From Pagrus major (taxonomy: Eukaryota > Chordata > Actinopteri > Spariformes > Sparidae): a DNA stretch of 64,000 nucleotides. Shown piece after piece: positions 12,501 through 22,400 of the stretch. The notes under the pieces are model-generated. The model saw nothing but the letters and a program-made list of their open reading frames with translations. It was not told where the DNA came from and searched no databases. The stretch is taken from NCBI RefSeq assembly GCF_040436345.1, contig NC_133230.1:23508197-23572196 (forward strand). Reading direction: 5' to 3'. A program made the translations under genes and the position numbers. The first letter of the stretch is position 1; each line of letters begins with the position of its first letter.

Positions 12501-12565
12501 TTGACAGTCCGGATGGCAACACCGCCTGCCTTCTCATCTTGTATTCGTGTAACGATGTCTTCAAT
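546..12565 (-). CDS. rgs6: rgs6, regulator of G-protein signalling 6 (15 coding exons, 5' end missing)
   Basis: Spliced coding region of an R7-family RGS protein, a GTPase-activating protein for Gi/o alpha subunits that works as an obligate dimer with G-beta-5 at membranes, mainly in neurons and heart (family knowledge). Fifteen exons join in phase to 464 residues plus a TGA stop at 546-548. Order in the partial protein: DEP domain about 1-86, R7H helical extension about 87-178, linker 179-237, GGL domain (G-beta-5 binding) about 238-275, RGS domain about 306-425, C-terminal tail ending [19 protein letters not shown]6 is preferred over RGS7 because of [14 protein letters not shown] in the RGS domain, the [14 protein letters not shown] linker and the LMQSS end. 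The first visible exon opens at IEDIV; about 28 N-terminal residues (up to a VYCK-like motif in human) must be encoded upstream and were not found. sipa1l1 lies upstream on the same strand, as in mammals. Confidence 0.95.
655..1193. mobile_element. Palindromic MITE-like element with TACTTTA duplication
   Basis: Ends are inverted copies of each other: the left begins GGTAGCACTTTATATTAAAG and the right, reversed, begins GAGTAACGCTTTAGG. Both continue CCTTGTAATAAG and then into matching AATAAGG-CTTATAAGT and GATGCTTATT blocks (about 90 nt arms). TACTTTA flanks the element at 648-654 and 1194-1200 as a probable target-site duplication, suggesting an hAT-like origin. It lies in the last rgs6 intron. 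The centre (about 880-915) contains a GGTTCAATTCC tRNA B-box-like string. Confidence 0.75.
1403..1459 (-). CDS. rgs6: rgs6 cassette exon in the C-terminal tail
   Basis: 57 nt (19 codons), donor GTG|GTAAGT. It encodes [19 protein letters not shown], matching the [15 protein letters not shown] stretch of the long human RGS6 tail. The acceptor is a CAGCAG tandem, so one extra Gln is possible. Skipping would keep the frame and join ARKK directly to GKSL. Confidence 0.9.
1893..2492. mobile_element. Second palindromic MITE, interrupted by another repeat
   Basis: Left arm 1893-1972 and right arm 2412-2492 are inverted copies. Both contain CATATTCTACAACTAC, a GGCCATTAA block, and AATGCC and GTCATTAT blocks. 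Between them, 2040-2330 is a different repeat, so the outer element seems to have been split by a later insertion. It lies in the rgs6 intron between 1460 and 3169. Confidence 0.65.
2040..2330. repeat. Decayed 'ACTTGAGTAAAAGT' family repeat
   Basis: Bounded by TTGAGTAAAAGTCTTAAAG on the left and TGAGTAAGTATACTTAGTTA on the right, with AAGTAAAATACCTCAAATTT inside. These strings are typical of a very abundant percomorph repeat (recognised from memory) that also occurs at 8270-8625 in this window. Confidence 0.55.
3170..3259 (-). CDS. rgs6: rgs6 exon: end of RGS domain
   Basis: 90 nt (30 codons), acceptor TTGCAG, donor AAG|GTGAGC. It encodes [20 protein letters not shown], then [10 protein letters not shown], the last RGS helices. 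Confidence 0.96.
3966..4152 (-). CDS. rgs6: rgs6 exon: RGS domain core
   Basis: 187 nt, acceptor CTGCAG, donor CAG|GTGGGC. It encodes [20 protein letters not shown], then [20 protein letters not shown] and [28 protein letters not shown] points to RGS6 rather than RGS7. Confidence 0.96.
4200..4690. repeat. Dispersed repeat, copy 1 (partner at 12785-13210)
   Basis: It shares with the other copy TTACACAT-CAGCAGA-TCAGAGA followed by ACATTAGCATTCAT, then CTAGCT-TGTTTT and CTAAC-TTGTCTGTC-GC. It ends with GAGCTGAAAGATGCTAAATGG. Any ORF here (for example 4480-4683) is part of the repeat. It lies in the rgs6 intron within the RGS domain. Confidence 0.6.
4747..4872 (-). CDS. rgs6: rgs6 exon: start of RGS domain
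   Basis: 126 nt, acceptor GAGCAG, donor GCG|GTGAGG. It encodes [20 protein letters not shown], then [20 protein letters not shown]. The EFSSEN segment contains the conserved Asn of RGS proteins that contacts the G-alpha switch region. Confidence 0.95.
5131..5303 (-). CDS. rgs6: rgs6 exon: GGL domain (G-beta-5 binding)
   Basis: 173 nt, acceptor CATCAG, donor CCAG|GTGAGG. It encodes [20 protein letters not shown], then [15 protein letters not shown], the G-gamma-like helix pair. Next comes [15 protein letters not shown], with the NPW motif that anchors G-gamma-like domains on G-beta. Confidence 0.95.
5447..5548 (-). CDS. rgs6: rgs6 exon: linker before GGL
   Basis: 102 nt (34 codons), acceptor CTGCAG, donor GAG|GTAAGT. 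It encodes [20 protein letters not shown] and then [14 protein letters not shown]. It is the least conserved exon against human RGS6 apart from the RKTTKED core. Phase 0-0. Confidence 0.92.
6073..6094. repeat. Poly(A) run, 22 nt
   Basis: Uninterrupted A tract in an AT-rich rgs6 intron. It could be a retroposon tail, but no body was recognised in the AT-rich DNA before it. Confidence 0.8.
6208..6282 (-). CDS. rgs6: rgs6 exon: linker, [20 protein letters not shown]
   Basis: 75 nt (25 codons), acceptor CCCACAG, donor AAG|GTGAGG. The [12 protein letters not shown] motif is characteristic of RGS6/RGS7. The exon is symmetrical (phase 0-0), so it could be skipped in frame. Confidence 0.94.
6601..6682 (-). 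CDS. rgs6: rgs6 exon: R7H end, [20 protein letters not shown]
   Basis: 82 nt, acceptor TTGACAG, donor GTG|GTGAGT. It also encodes WDVHRPV. Basic and charged, linking R7H to the linker. Confidence 0.94.
7430..7506 (-). CDS. rgs6: rgs6 exon: R7H helix, [20 protein letters not shown]
   Basis: 77 nt, acceptor CTCCAG, donor CAA|GTGAGT (full consensus). It ends in phase 2 inside a Lys codon completed by the next exon. Confidence 0.94.
7838..8265. mobile_element. Palindromic 'TTAGCTTAGCA' MITE
   Basis: The left arm contains CAGCTGGTTAGTTTAGCTTAGCA and the right arm, reversed, contains CAGCCAGTTAGCTTAGTTAG followed by CTTAGCA. Both continue GAAA-C-AGGAAACG-CTAGCC-style sequence. The right end runs on into GAATCTTCTCATC, as in a very common teleost element that I recall. 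It lies in the rgs6 intron upstream of the 7430-7506 exon. Confidence 0.7.
8270..8625. repeat. 'Stepwise ACTT' teleost repeat (TACTTGTACTTTACTTGAGTA)
   Basis: Runs of TTAAGTACAATTTTAAGGTA, CTTGTACTTTACTTGAGTAC and AGACTTTTACTCAAGTACTA match an abundant percomorph hAT-like repeat known to me by sight. It abuts the palindromic element at 7838-8265. Confidence 0.65.
8626..9522. other. rgs6 intron, no recognised feature
   Basis: Unique-looking intron sequence. Short ORFs on the minus strand at 8999-9409 and 9150-9362 show no family signature and overlap each other in different frames. I treat them as chance. Confidence 0.5.
9523..9587 (-). CDS. rgs6: rgs6 exon: R7H region, [21 protein letters not shown]
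   Basis: 65 nt, acceptor CTGCAG, donor GCT|GTAAGT. The peptide [20 protein letters not shown] is nearly identical to mammalian RGS6 as I recall it. Confidence 0.94.
10053..10104 (-). CDS. rgs6: rgs6 exon: R7H region, [17 protein letters not shown]
   Basis: 52 nt with acceptor GTCAG and donor ATG|GTGAGT. The [13 protein letters not shown] motif is typical of the R7 subfamily. Confidence 0.93.
11053..11080. repeat. (GCCT)7 microsatellite
   Basis: Seven perfect GCCT units in the rgs6 intron between 10105 and 11444. Confidence 0.9.
11445..11551 (-). CDS. rgs6: rgs6 exon: DEP domain, end
   Basis: 107 nt, acceptor CAACAG, donor CAG|GTACAG. It encodes [20 protein letters not shown] and then [15 protein letters not shown], closing the DEP fold. 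It ends on a full codon. Confidence 0.94.
11650..11700 (-). CDS. rgs6: rgs6 exon: DEP domain, middle
   Basis: 51 nt between acceptor ACCAG and donor CAG|GTATGC. It encodes [16 protein letters not shown] and completes the split Gly codon from the previous exon. Confidence 0.93.
12466..12565 (-). CDS. rgs6: rgs6 exon: DEP domain, first part
   Basis: Acceptor CTACAG, donor CAG|GTTTGT, 100 nt. It encodes [16 protein letters not shown] followed by [17 protein letters not shown], the start of the DEP domain, and ends in phase 1 within a Gly codon. Confidence 0.93.
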
Positions 12566-12784
12566 CTGTAGGGACGCCAGAGGGAGAGTGTGTTAAAAAA
12601 AAATCACATATTTTAATTTATTTGTAAATGCTTCCAACACCATAGCTGGGGTTTTTATTGCATATTTTTTTGTTCTTTTTTCTGGATTAATTCATTTAGA
12701 AGAATAATTAAACATCCAATTTCAGTAGCTTCCCTAAATTGGGCAGCTATTGGTCTATTAAATTTAAACATACGATTCAGAGTT

Positions 12785-13210
12785 AAAGCTGCAACAACGG
12801 ACATTTTGGCCGATTGGGTGCAGCAAAACAAGCTGTAGACTCAATAAAACTAAAATGACAAATATGTTAGCAGTTTAACAGTTGCCTACTTACACATCCA
12901 GCAGAGACAGAGAAACATTAGCATTCATGTTTTTGCACCTAATGGATGCAAGTTAAATCTTTACTCTCCCCTAGCTCTGTTTTTGGTCATAATTTATCTA
13001 ACTGCTAACTGTGTCCTTCTGCTGCTCGGTGCTGGTCGAGCACTATGTAGCGGGTTTATGGAAGCTTTTTCATTGAGAAAAGCTGCCTTCCATGTCTGTA
13101 CAAAATGTTGATGAGAGCAATGAGAGTGAATCAAAAACAGGCAAATCACCTGTAAAACCAAAACAATTAGCAAAAAGACTTTAAAATGCTCCATAGAGCA
13201 TTATTTTTGT
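12785..13210. repeat. Dispersed repeat, copy 2 (partner at 4200-4690)
   Basis: It shares the TTACACATCCAGCAGAGACA, GAGAAACATTAGCATTCATG, CTAGCTCTGTTTTTGG and CTAACTGTGTCCTTCTGCTG blocks with the 4.2 kb copy, in the same orientation. It ends near ATGCTCCATAGAGC. Confidence 0.6.
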
Positions 13211-14579
13211 TTGAAGAAAAAAAAATACATAAATAGAAAATTCAATTCAATGCTTTTAACCCATTTATCACATCTGCATGATTTTTTATGTTGGGCACCA
13301 AATGGAAATCTTAAAAAAAATGAAATCCTACATTTAGTAGCTTTAAAAGGATGAGTTCACCCAAATATTAAAATGCAGGCATTATCTACTCAGACTGGTG
13401 AAGATCAGGGTTGAAGCCAGAAGTTGAATTTTCACAAATTATATTTTGACAGTAATAAAAAGTGACATCCTTTAGTACGAACACTATGAAGCCTTAAGAC
13501 GGAACAGGCTTGGGTCAAAGGTTCAATATCGAATTGTTCACTGAAACATGCATGTATTTGCTCGGTAATCTAGTTGACGTTGTGTGTGACTTATTTAGCT
13601 GTAACAAGGGCTTTGGCCGATTGAAAAAAGGCTGTCACAGCTATTCCCCGGAGGCAGAGATAAACATCACACCTCCGACACTGCCAAAGCCCCAAACACA
13701 TCACACATCAGCAGCCTAAAATTAGGCCCAGCGCGGCACAGCTCGCCACTCAGTACACTCACTTCACAGGGGGGAGCGCATACAGTAAACAAGTGGACAT
13801 CCGGTCACTCAAGGACATGGACACACACGCACAAACATACGGAAATCCATATAGAGAGAACAAAAACACACAAACATACAGAAAATCTGTGTTTGGTCAA
13901 GTCCTGGACCGGGTTGTTTATGTTCATAAGTAGTCAGGTCAGGTCACGTGTTGATGTGAGCAGTCAGTGCTCTGTTGCCTGATGGAGTCTCACTGGAAAT
14001 CAATATATGTCAAAAAGATCCTGATTTTGCACACTTAGCTGTATTATCAGCAGCCTACCATATGCAGTGCTGTAGCTGCTAAGGTCGTTGCGCTGGCTAT
14101 TAAATTCTTTATGGCTCCCTAAGCATCTGTCTGGTAAGTAAGCGCATTCAGATGCTCGTACACATACACACTCACATGCATATGCACAACAGGCCCACAC
14201 TCTGCTACAGTATGACAAAGCTGATTAGGAGAATTTTCAAGGGTTCAAGTCATGGGCTCGACACGCTCCATATTTAAAGAAGCCTTTTCCGTTTTCTCTC
14301 ATTCAAAGTAGGCTATAGCATGTTCCCTCCTTATCCCACCACATTCACAGTTGACTTCAAGTCACGATCACAGGCGCACAGCATCACAGTGTGCTCTACA
14401 TCTAGACCCTCTTTCCCTCTTCTCTCGTTCCTCCTTCCTCCACTGTTCATTCATCATTTAACACAGCATATCTGTGAGTGAACTCCCACCACTGTGGCGG
14501 GCAGAAAGGCTCTAAAACATTTCATGAAGGTATGCTCCGTGCCCGTTGATGATACGGCACCTGGTTATGGGTTTATTTT
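13211..14579. other. Non-coding, probable rgs6 5' intron
   Basis: No exon recognised. The piece from about 13345 (GGATGAGTTCACCCAAATAT) looks like the start of another dispersed teleost repeat, but I cannot set its end. CA-rich short tracts occur at 13800-13890. Confidence 0.4.
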
Positions 14580-14945
14580 CTATTTTTAGCCACGCTAGTC
14601 TGTCGGAATGTCTGTCGATCAGTCGGTCCTCCAGACTGAAATATCTCAACAGCGATTGGATGAATTATGATCAGATTTGGAGCACAATTTAATGTTTCCC
14701 AATTGTGGTTTCCCCTTAACTTTGCATTTAAGGCCACCATCAGTAGCGCTATGGTTAGCGACATTCCCATCAGCTTGAGCTGTAGCTTGGGTTTAGTGCT
14801 TATGAGCTATTTTTTGCATTCTAATACACACTAAACTAAGATAGTAAACATGGAAAACATTGTTTACTAAACATTAGCATGTTAACTTTGTCAGTGTGGG
14901 CATGTTAACATACTGACATTAGCATTTAGCTCTGTTCTGAAGCTC
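14580..14945 (+). repeat. 'TTAGCATGTTAAC' family repeat, copy 1
   Basis: Order of blocks: ATATCTCAACAG-GATTGGATGAATTATGA, TTTGG-GCACA, GCGACATTCCCATCAGC, TTTAGTGCTTA, ACTAAACTAAGATAGTAAAC, then TTAGCATGTTAACTTTGTCA. The same blocks recur in order at 42225-42660, and reversed at 32915-33650. Confidence 0.65.
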
Positions 14946-15085
14946 CTATGTTACCAGGAACCTGTGTTCCCATCGTCCTACACTGCCAAGGTCCCAGTGC
15001 CCTATGTTCCCAGAGTCCTATGGTACCAGGGTCCTATGTTAGCAGGATCCTGCACTCCCAGGGTCCTATGTTACCCGCTTCAACG
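14937..15085. repeat. Degenerate ~20-bp minisatellite 'GTCCTATGTTCCCAG'
   Basis: About seven imperfect units, including CTCCTATGTTACCAG, ACCTGTGTTCCCAT, CCCTATGTTCCCAGA, GTCCTATGGTACCAGG, GTCCTATGTTAGCAGG and GTCCTATGTTACCC. It follows directly on the 14580-14945 repeat. Confidence 0.7.
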
Positions 15086-15189
15086 TTCTGTTAACCCACA
15101 TCAACCCTAATATTGTATTTGGGTCAAAACCCTCACCCTAACCTTGAGAACACAGGATCTTGGGAATTAAGGGATCCTTTATCATGTTC

Positions 15190-18100
15190 CCATTACGTGA
15201 CATATAAATCTGAGTAAGGACCAAGGCAACATATGAAAGTAAATGTATAAAGCCTTTCTATCATCTTTACATTCATAGATATACTGTATGTCCTCAACCC
15301 ATTGCACTTCTTCATATTGTACTTATTAAAGCGATAATCTATCAAAAATCTACAATATCTTTTGGAAAAAGTGGATAGTAGTGTGAAAGGAGAACAACAG
15401 GCAGAGTGCAGCATGCTACAGCCCATTTACTCAACCACCATTACAATCAAAGGTAATCATCCTCCCTGGCAAAGCATTAAATGGATGATTCATCCACGCG
15501 CCCCATCAATCTACAACAAAACACCAAGATGTATATGGATTTAATAACACATAATGCAGAGCAGAGCGGAGGGGAAGAGAGCACTGCGTGGCAAGACAAT
15601 TACCAATCTCTCACCATAAGCTTGAGAGAGTGTCTTGGCATGAATTATTGAACATCCACTATGGAGAATTACCGCCTCAACTCTTGTTGATAAATCTCTC
15701 ACAGTGCGGGGAGGGGAGAGAGAGAGCCGCATCTGCCCTCTGTGTTATGAACAAAACCTCAGTATTTTAGGCCTGCTTTCGCCTACAACTGAGCATAAAC
15801 AGTTTTACATGGGAACAATCAGGTTCATGGCAGATTAGCAGTGAATACATCGCCATGTTTCCCTTGAAGACAAACCTTCAACGCAAGACAACAGGGAAAA
15901 AGCTTTGAAATCAGCTCTGTTCGGTTCAGCTCTGAAGGACTCCGCAATCCCCCGAGACACAACAACATGCAAAGGATTAAGTCCTTTTGTTCTCATGTAA
16001 TAATGGACCCTGGAACGGGTATAGCAGTATAGAAAGAAGAACTCATTATCTCTCTATAGGATGACAGCAGACAAGAAGTGCTTGGCACAGCTACAGATAG
16101 TGCACATCGTATCTCCTGGATGTACAGGCTAATGGTGTTCGCAGCTTGGTGTGGAGGGTTTTTTGAGAGCTGAAAATTGCTGCTAGCATGCGATAACAGC
16201 ACTTTGCCCCTTCGCCACCGGGCTCTATAAATGATTATCAGGAGAACACTTGTGTATCTTGCCACTGTATGTTTGCATTCGCCGCACTCGTGTGTGCAGA
16301 TTTTGTACCAATGCATGGCCGTGTGTGTTTGTGCGCGTGGGTGTGTTTGTGTTGTCGTTTGTCCACCTTATCTTTTATGGCTTTGAGGGCAGCACTCGCA
16401 CTCTGGATGGCACACGTAGGAGGGTAAAGGTGTAGGGAGAATGTGAGGGAGCAGCTCGAGGTGAAGTACGACGATAGCGGAAAGCGTTTACTCCACAGGC
16501 CTGTCTGTTTTAACGGCTAAATCAAGATGGCACCGCTTCCTGTAACATGGTTTTTGTAATTGGGAGTTAATGAAGTAAAATGAAACAGGGCATCAGCGAC
16601 ATAGATACCATCGAGCAATTGTGGCATGCTTGAACTCTGGTAGGCAGGCTGGTGAGTATGGAAAAAAATCACTTCACTACTAATTGAAACACCGCGTCCT
16701 TCTTCCAAAAATGGCCAGAGATGAAGCTATTAAAAACTGCCCCAGTCTTCAGAAATGAGACAGCTGCTGCTAAAAGATGTATCAGGCGGTAATAGTGCCA
16801 TCAATGATTCAGCAGTCATCAGCGGGCTCAGGCACACTTGTCATTGTTGAAAAAAATGTGGGTCTGTGAGGGGAAAAAAAATGTCCAGGTGACGGGTGAA
16901 AAGATAAATTCACGGCCCGGAGACAGTTATGATACGTAGGTGAGAGCTGGATGAAGATAAAATAGTGACGAGGCTTTGAAAAGTTTTTTTTCTTTTTTGT
17001 CAAGTCATTCTCAAACTCCAACAGTATAGCGGCCATCATGCTTTTACTGTGTAAGTACGTGTCCTGTTTTGAGTATCCCAGGGTTCATAAGTGTTTTTAA
17101 AAAGAAACACGCCATATATTAAAAACAAAATGTAGTTTATCTGTAATGATTTCAGCATGAAGAACCTCTTCCATAACTGGCAAACAGAATGTAACCATAC
17201 TTTAAATGCATTAGGATGTATTACTGTAGGATTGTATTATATGATGCATAATGCTATTATGAATGTGAACAGCTGGCTGGATTTTACTGCTCAGTGAAAA
17301 TTTAACAGCATGACACAATGTTCCTAACATGACAAAAGAAAGCCTGCGCTCCCTTCTTCTGCTGTTTGTTTCTAATCCGGATGGAAAATAACAGCCCAGG
17401 GTATTAAAATCATTGTTTTTTCTAATACCACAGTGATATTCAAAATGTTTTCCAGTTATTAAAATATAGTTCCTGCACTGTAATCCTCTGAAGTATAATA
17501 AAATATGAATACATCTTAACTTAGTAACCTTCAAGAATAAACGGCGATGCTCTACTAGATGATTATTCATCATCTGACCCCAGTACAGATACAGTATACA
17601 GCCATAGTTGAACGAGTGTTTCGAAACTTTTTTTTATAATGTGGTTCATTGCCAGGGCAGCTGGAAATCTAATTACCAAGGTTTTTCCAGCTTCAAAAGG
17701 CTCAGAGAAAAAAACAAACAATTTTTATAATGAGATTTGCTTTGTGTACGTCAGACGTGATGGAGGCCATCAGTATTGCAGCCCCGAACCAGGGATTCAT
17801 GCCTCACACAAAATTCTTCACTGTGCTTCTCTCTGCTGTCGCATCCTCCGACGTTCAACACAAATTAATTTCAACAAAAACACTGAAAGTATGCATATAT
17901 TATAATGGCTTGAATTAGTTTAAAAATCCATCTTGTGCAATTATGTGAAAACAATTAAGACTACCGCCTTCTACCTCTCATAAACCAGGCCTTTTTCAGG
18001 AAGACTTGTAAAGAGGCCACCGCCTCAAGCAGCTGTTTCTAAGTGTAACTCTACATCCTGAATTTTATGTCTTTTCTGTGTGACCTGAAGCTGCTGCTGT

Positions 18101-18720
18101 CCTTCTACTGTACTTTTAACCTTACATAAGTCTTCCTTTCTTCCTTTCCTTAAAGCACTACTACATTGCACACTATATTTTTCTATATTGTTAGGCCTGC
18201 TAACTGCCGCAGGGTGTTGAAGAATTTTCCGGCCTGAAACTTTGACTCTCCTTCACAGTGAGCGACCGTGGCTGTACTGAGCCCCTGCTGGCTCACAGAG
18301 CAGTAGCCTGTCCGATGCGTGCTTTCACCCGGAGTGTGCTGTCACGAGCACTGTGTTTTGCAGTGCTTATGTTTCCAGACACTTGTGGGCTAGTAGGACA
18401 CCACTAGCATCGTAATCTCGCTTGGCAGTCGGCCTGTTGCCTTCCCTTGTGTTGTGTACTATTGTGGACTATTTGTGTGATTGCATGTGTATATAAAGTT
18501 TTTGCGATTTGATTTTTTTTTAACAATATGGTGACATTTTATCTTTCTAAAAGGAACTCACTCGAAATAATTGTTTTCTTTGCTAAATCTGAGCATTTTT
18601 ACATACAACATTTGAACTTCAACAGCATTTTGTCCTCTTTTACTTTAATTAACCCATTATTATTCCTGGACATTTATGTAAAATTATCCCAAACATCTAT
18701 CCTAGTCTCGCCTTGAGTAA
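15190..18720. other. Non-coding stretch, nothing recognised
   Basis: Mixed-composition sequence with no exon, RNA gene or clear transposon. Short ORFs lack any family signature. It lies between the first visible rgs6 exon and sipa1l1, so it is intron or intergenic. Confidence 0.5.
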
Positions 18721-18724
18721 ATTC

Positions 18725-19160
18725 AAAGCTGTTGTTGAACCATTTGGAGTACAGTTATGGTTTTGGGCTCTGTCGAAAGGTTATAATTAGATTTTTCTTC
18801 CAAAGCTGTCAGAATTTTTTAATGAGAAAATAAGCCTGCAGATGACCTGTAACTGCCTCAATTAGCTGGAAAACACAGTGGGTCCATCTCATATAGAATT
18901 ACATGGTTCAAGTTAAAATTTAATCACAATGTCACTGAAAATGAACACTTAACACATGGTTTTCAAAGGAAATACCCAGGCGCCTGGCAAAAAAAGAAAA
19001 AAAGAAAAATGAAGTCATTTTGGGACCTCAAAATAACCCTGATTGAAAGTAATGGGCCAAAACTCATTAAGGTTCCTTATTTCCTTATTTAAACTAACAT
19101 TGTGTATATAAAATAGTCAAAACAAGTGCTTAGGTGGAAAAACAGCCTATTCAAAGAGCA
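18725..19160 (+). repeat. Direct repeat, copy A (partner 26365-26710)
   Basis: Shared ordered blocks with copy B: AAAGCTGTTGTTGAACCAT, AAATAAGCC-GCAGAT-ACCTGTAACTG, CAATGTCACTGA-AATG (CAATATCACTGAGAATG in B), TTATTTCCTTATT-AAACTAAC and ACAAGTGCTTAGGTGGAAAA. Same orientation, about 7.6 kb apart. Probably two insertions of one repeat family or an old segmental duplication. Confidence 0.75.
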
Positions 19161-19469
19161 AAACACATAAAACCACATAAACTGGCATAATTTCCAAGTT
19201 TATGGCTTCAAAAACTGTAATAAACTATATATTACTGGATTTGAAATTTCGCTGGCTACATGATGCATCAGTCATCAGGAGGCTGGTGTGTAAGTGGCTC
19301 AGGAGAGAGGAGGAAGAAGAGAGTGGGCTACAGGGCGGGCGTAGAAACTTCTATCTGCTCAAATGAGCTGTCAATCAAATGGCTGCCATCTCAGGATCTC
19401 CAATGTAGAGAGATGATGGGGTCTGCTTTGAAATCAGGACTCTTTTTTTACAGATAATAACATGACAAA

Positions 19470-22400
19470 GCATCCGCGAACACAGTTTTTTATTTGCCAT
19501 TTTGTCATGATTATACTGTGAAATACTGTGTTTTGGACAAAATATGTTGCTGAAATGGATCTAGTGGACATTTGGGAATAAAAGAAGACAATTTTTGTTT
19601 GTTTGAGTTTGATGCACTACTGTTTGTAAGCGTGTTTGTTTGTTTGTTTGTTGATTGTACCTTGCTGATGTGGTTTTAACTTGAAATGGTTTGCATGAAT
19701 AGAATCTATATGGCATGACTGTACACTTAAATCATATGAATGAAGTGAAAAAGGACTTTGCATGTGCTGAAACACTGTTCTGTAGCTCCTACATATTTGT
19801 AGTTCATGAAGTTGCTAACAAACGCAATCACACTGAGGTCAAAATTTTGAGTCTAAATTCTCTTCCTTGTGCAAAAGGACTTAAGCTACATTCTTCTCCG
19901 TGACACTGTGATACCTTATTTTTCATGCACATTTTGTTTATGTCTTACGTCACAATGTACACAAAAACACAAAATAATGACATATATATTCGTTGCACAC
20001 ACTCTGTCCTGGCCCGTAACTTGTTGGATGATGTACTATGAAGTAACTTCTCCAAAGTACACAACCTGTCACACAATACTTTTTTTGAGTGCCACTTTGA
20101 CCTCCGCACCATACTGGGTGCATAATTAAGTGAGTTCCAGCTGGTGTGTGGTGCCCTGGGGAACGAGGTGAGAATAAAGCCTGCTGGATGGAGAGAGAAC
20201 AACCCTCCCCATCCGCCTTCTCTCTCCCGTCTCTCCTCCCCACTGCCACCGACGCCATCCAACTCTCTTAGCATGCCAAGTCATGATGAGGGAGCTGTGA
20301 GAGCTTCTCTGCCGGATCAGACACACCGGGGAGAGACACTGACAGCCGCACAAGGAGCAGCACAGCATACTGGAAAAGCCCTGCCAACCAGCGAGAGTGT
20401 GATGGTTGGAAACTTATACTGCTCTTGGAGACGTGTGAATGAATCACATTTGCACTCACTGGATCACACACTGACACGTAGTCGTGCACATTCATGTGTG
20501 CAAAAACAAAAACAGTTGCTTGAAAAGCTCTTGGCGACAAATCACCTGCTACGTCTAATATTGCATTTCAGTGAGGCATCCGCTACGTCCTTACGGTTCT
20601 GAAAGAGACATATTCACTGATCCATCTCTTCTCCAAATTGCCGTCTCCACGGGAATGCCCTGCAGAGAAAGGCTTTTCTTTGCCGAGATAAACAACTGTT
20701 TTCCCATCAGGTCCTGCAGCTGAAAAATAATGCCTCCTTTACACTCCAGTAAAGCCATTTTCCCCGCATGCCAATACCTTTCATATGTAATCCCTGCAAT
20801 CATTAGTGGCGATGGATTGTGAATGCACTAAATTTAATTGTTTGCACGCGGAGAAAAGGAAGCCCATTCACTCAAATCTCTCTGGGTTGCATCATTTTCG
20901 AGAAAAGCCTGCTGAAGGTTAAATGCACGCTGGAGAGCATCTCTGCATTGTTCTGTCAATGGCCTCTTCAGGGTCTCTCAAGGATGAAGCAGCCTGCATT
21001 TCCTGTCAGTAATCACGTAAACAATCCATTGTAGAGCGATGAAGACCTTTCACTGTTCACGTCTCTTCCTGCGAACCAGCCCCTGCAATTAAGCCACAAC
21101 TTTCGGTCACATTCTTTCCTCGAGTCAGGTGTTGCCCTGTGGATTCATGTGTAATTTAATCACATACCAGCCATTAGCAGTCTCTTTAACTGAAGTGGCC
21201 ACAACACAGTAGAGACCCTGTCCAGACAAAGAGGCCCAGAGGTACAGGACTGCACCGAGAGTCTAATTAGCCGTCGCTTGATTGCCCACCCAAGCTGGAT
21301 GCTCCTCAGGGAGACATGCTCAGATCCAGAAGTGTCTAACCGTGCTGCAGACCCATGTGTTGGGACAGAGAGTGTTGATGAGGACAATTGGCACTTGTTC
21401 GGGCCAGTTAAGGATCCCTTATGGTAACTGACGTGGGTGCGACATGGAGATTTCGGAGATGGGATGGGTGCCAGTGTGTGTTTGTGTGTGTGAGTGTCAT
21501 CCTAAATTCTATGTCTCCATGGAAACGCAGTGGCAAGAGGAGCCAAGCAATTAAAAGTTTGTCAAGTTCGGCTCCAGCACGGGCAGGGAGCCAGCTCGAC
21601 TAAATTACAATTACAGATCGAGCTCTTTGGACGGGAGGGATAATCTTGTTGTCAGTGCTTTTCTGACTCTCTCTTTTTTATTTATAAAAAGAGGAATTAA
21701 TAAGCTCCAACAAATCAAAAGGAGATACTTAAAATCAAAGCTTTAGCGAAAATTCCAGTGTGTGAAATGCAGACGGAAAGCGCTGCTAGGCTAAGACAGG
21801 CTATACTCAGGAGAGTATTAGCCTACCCACAAACCCACAGTGACTCATCAGGTCACCCTTCTGTTGATGAGACTCGAGGAGGACAGAAAAAGATCATCTC
21901 CCCTCTTGTAAACGTCTGTTGTTAGATACTCCACGGGTTGCTAAGGGCTTGAGTGCCGGGAAAACAGGAGTCCGCTGGCCCTCTGAATAGATAGCCCACT
22001 CTAAAACAAAGTGGCCTGCGCAGATACAGGGGCTACTTTTCAAAGAGTCACCGTCTGAAATGAAGGGCATCAGCAGCCACACGTTCGACTTGTCTGTGCT
22101 TTTTTACTCTGCGGCCGGTTTTATCATAACTGTGATGGTTTTATTACGTGTCAGAAATGAAGCGCAGCTACAACCAGCCGCAAAAAGGTCATTTGCTCAG
22201 GAGGGAGAGAATCACATTACCTGTAGTTCACTCCTCTGCAAGATCTACCTCAGAGATCATTTACTAACAGCAATTTACATGCAGGGAGGCAACTTTCACT
22301 GCAAACAACGCTCACACCACCTGCATTTTGAGTGCCTGTGGGACTCTAAAGGTTCAGATCCTAATAAGGTCCAGTGTCCTCGTTGCTACTAGTCTGTAAT

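Noticed and set aside
19945..20602. Overlapping ORFs on both strands near 20.0-20.6 kb
   Set aside because: Three minus-strand frames and one plus-strand frame overlap with no consistent codon signature, splice sites or homology.
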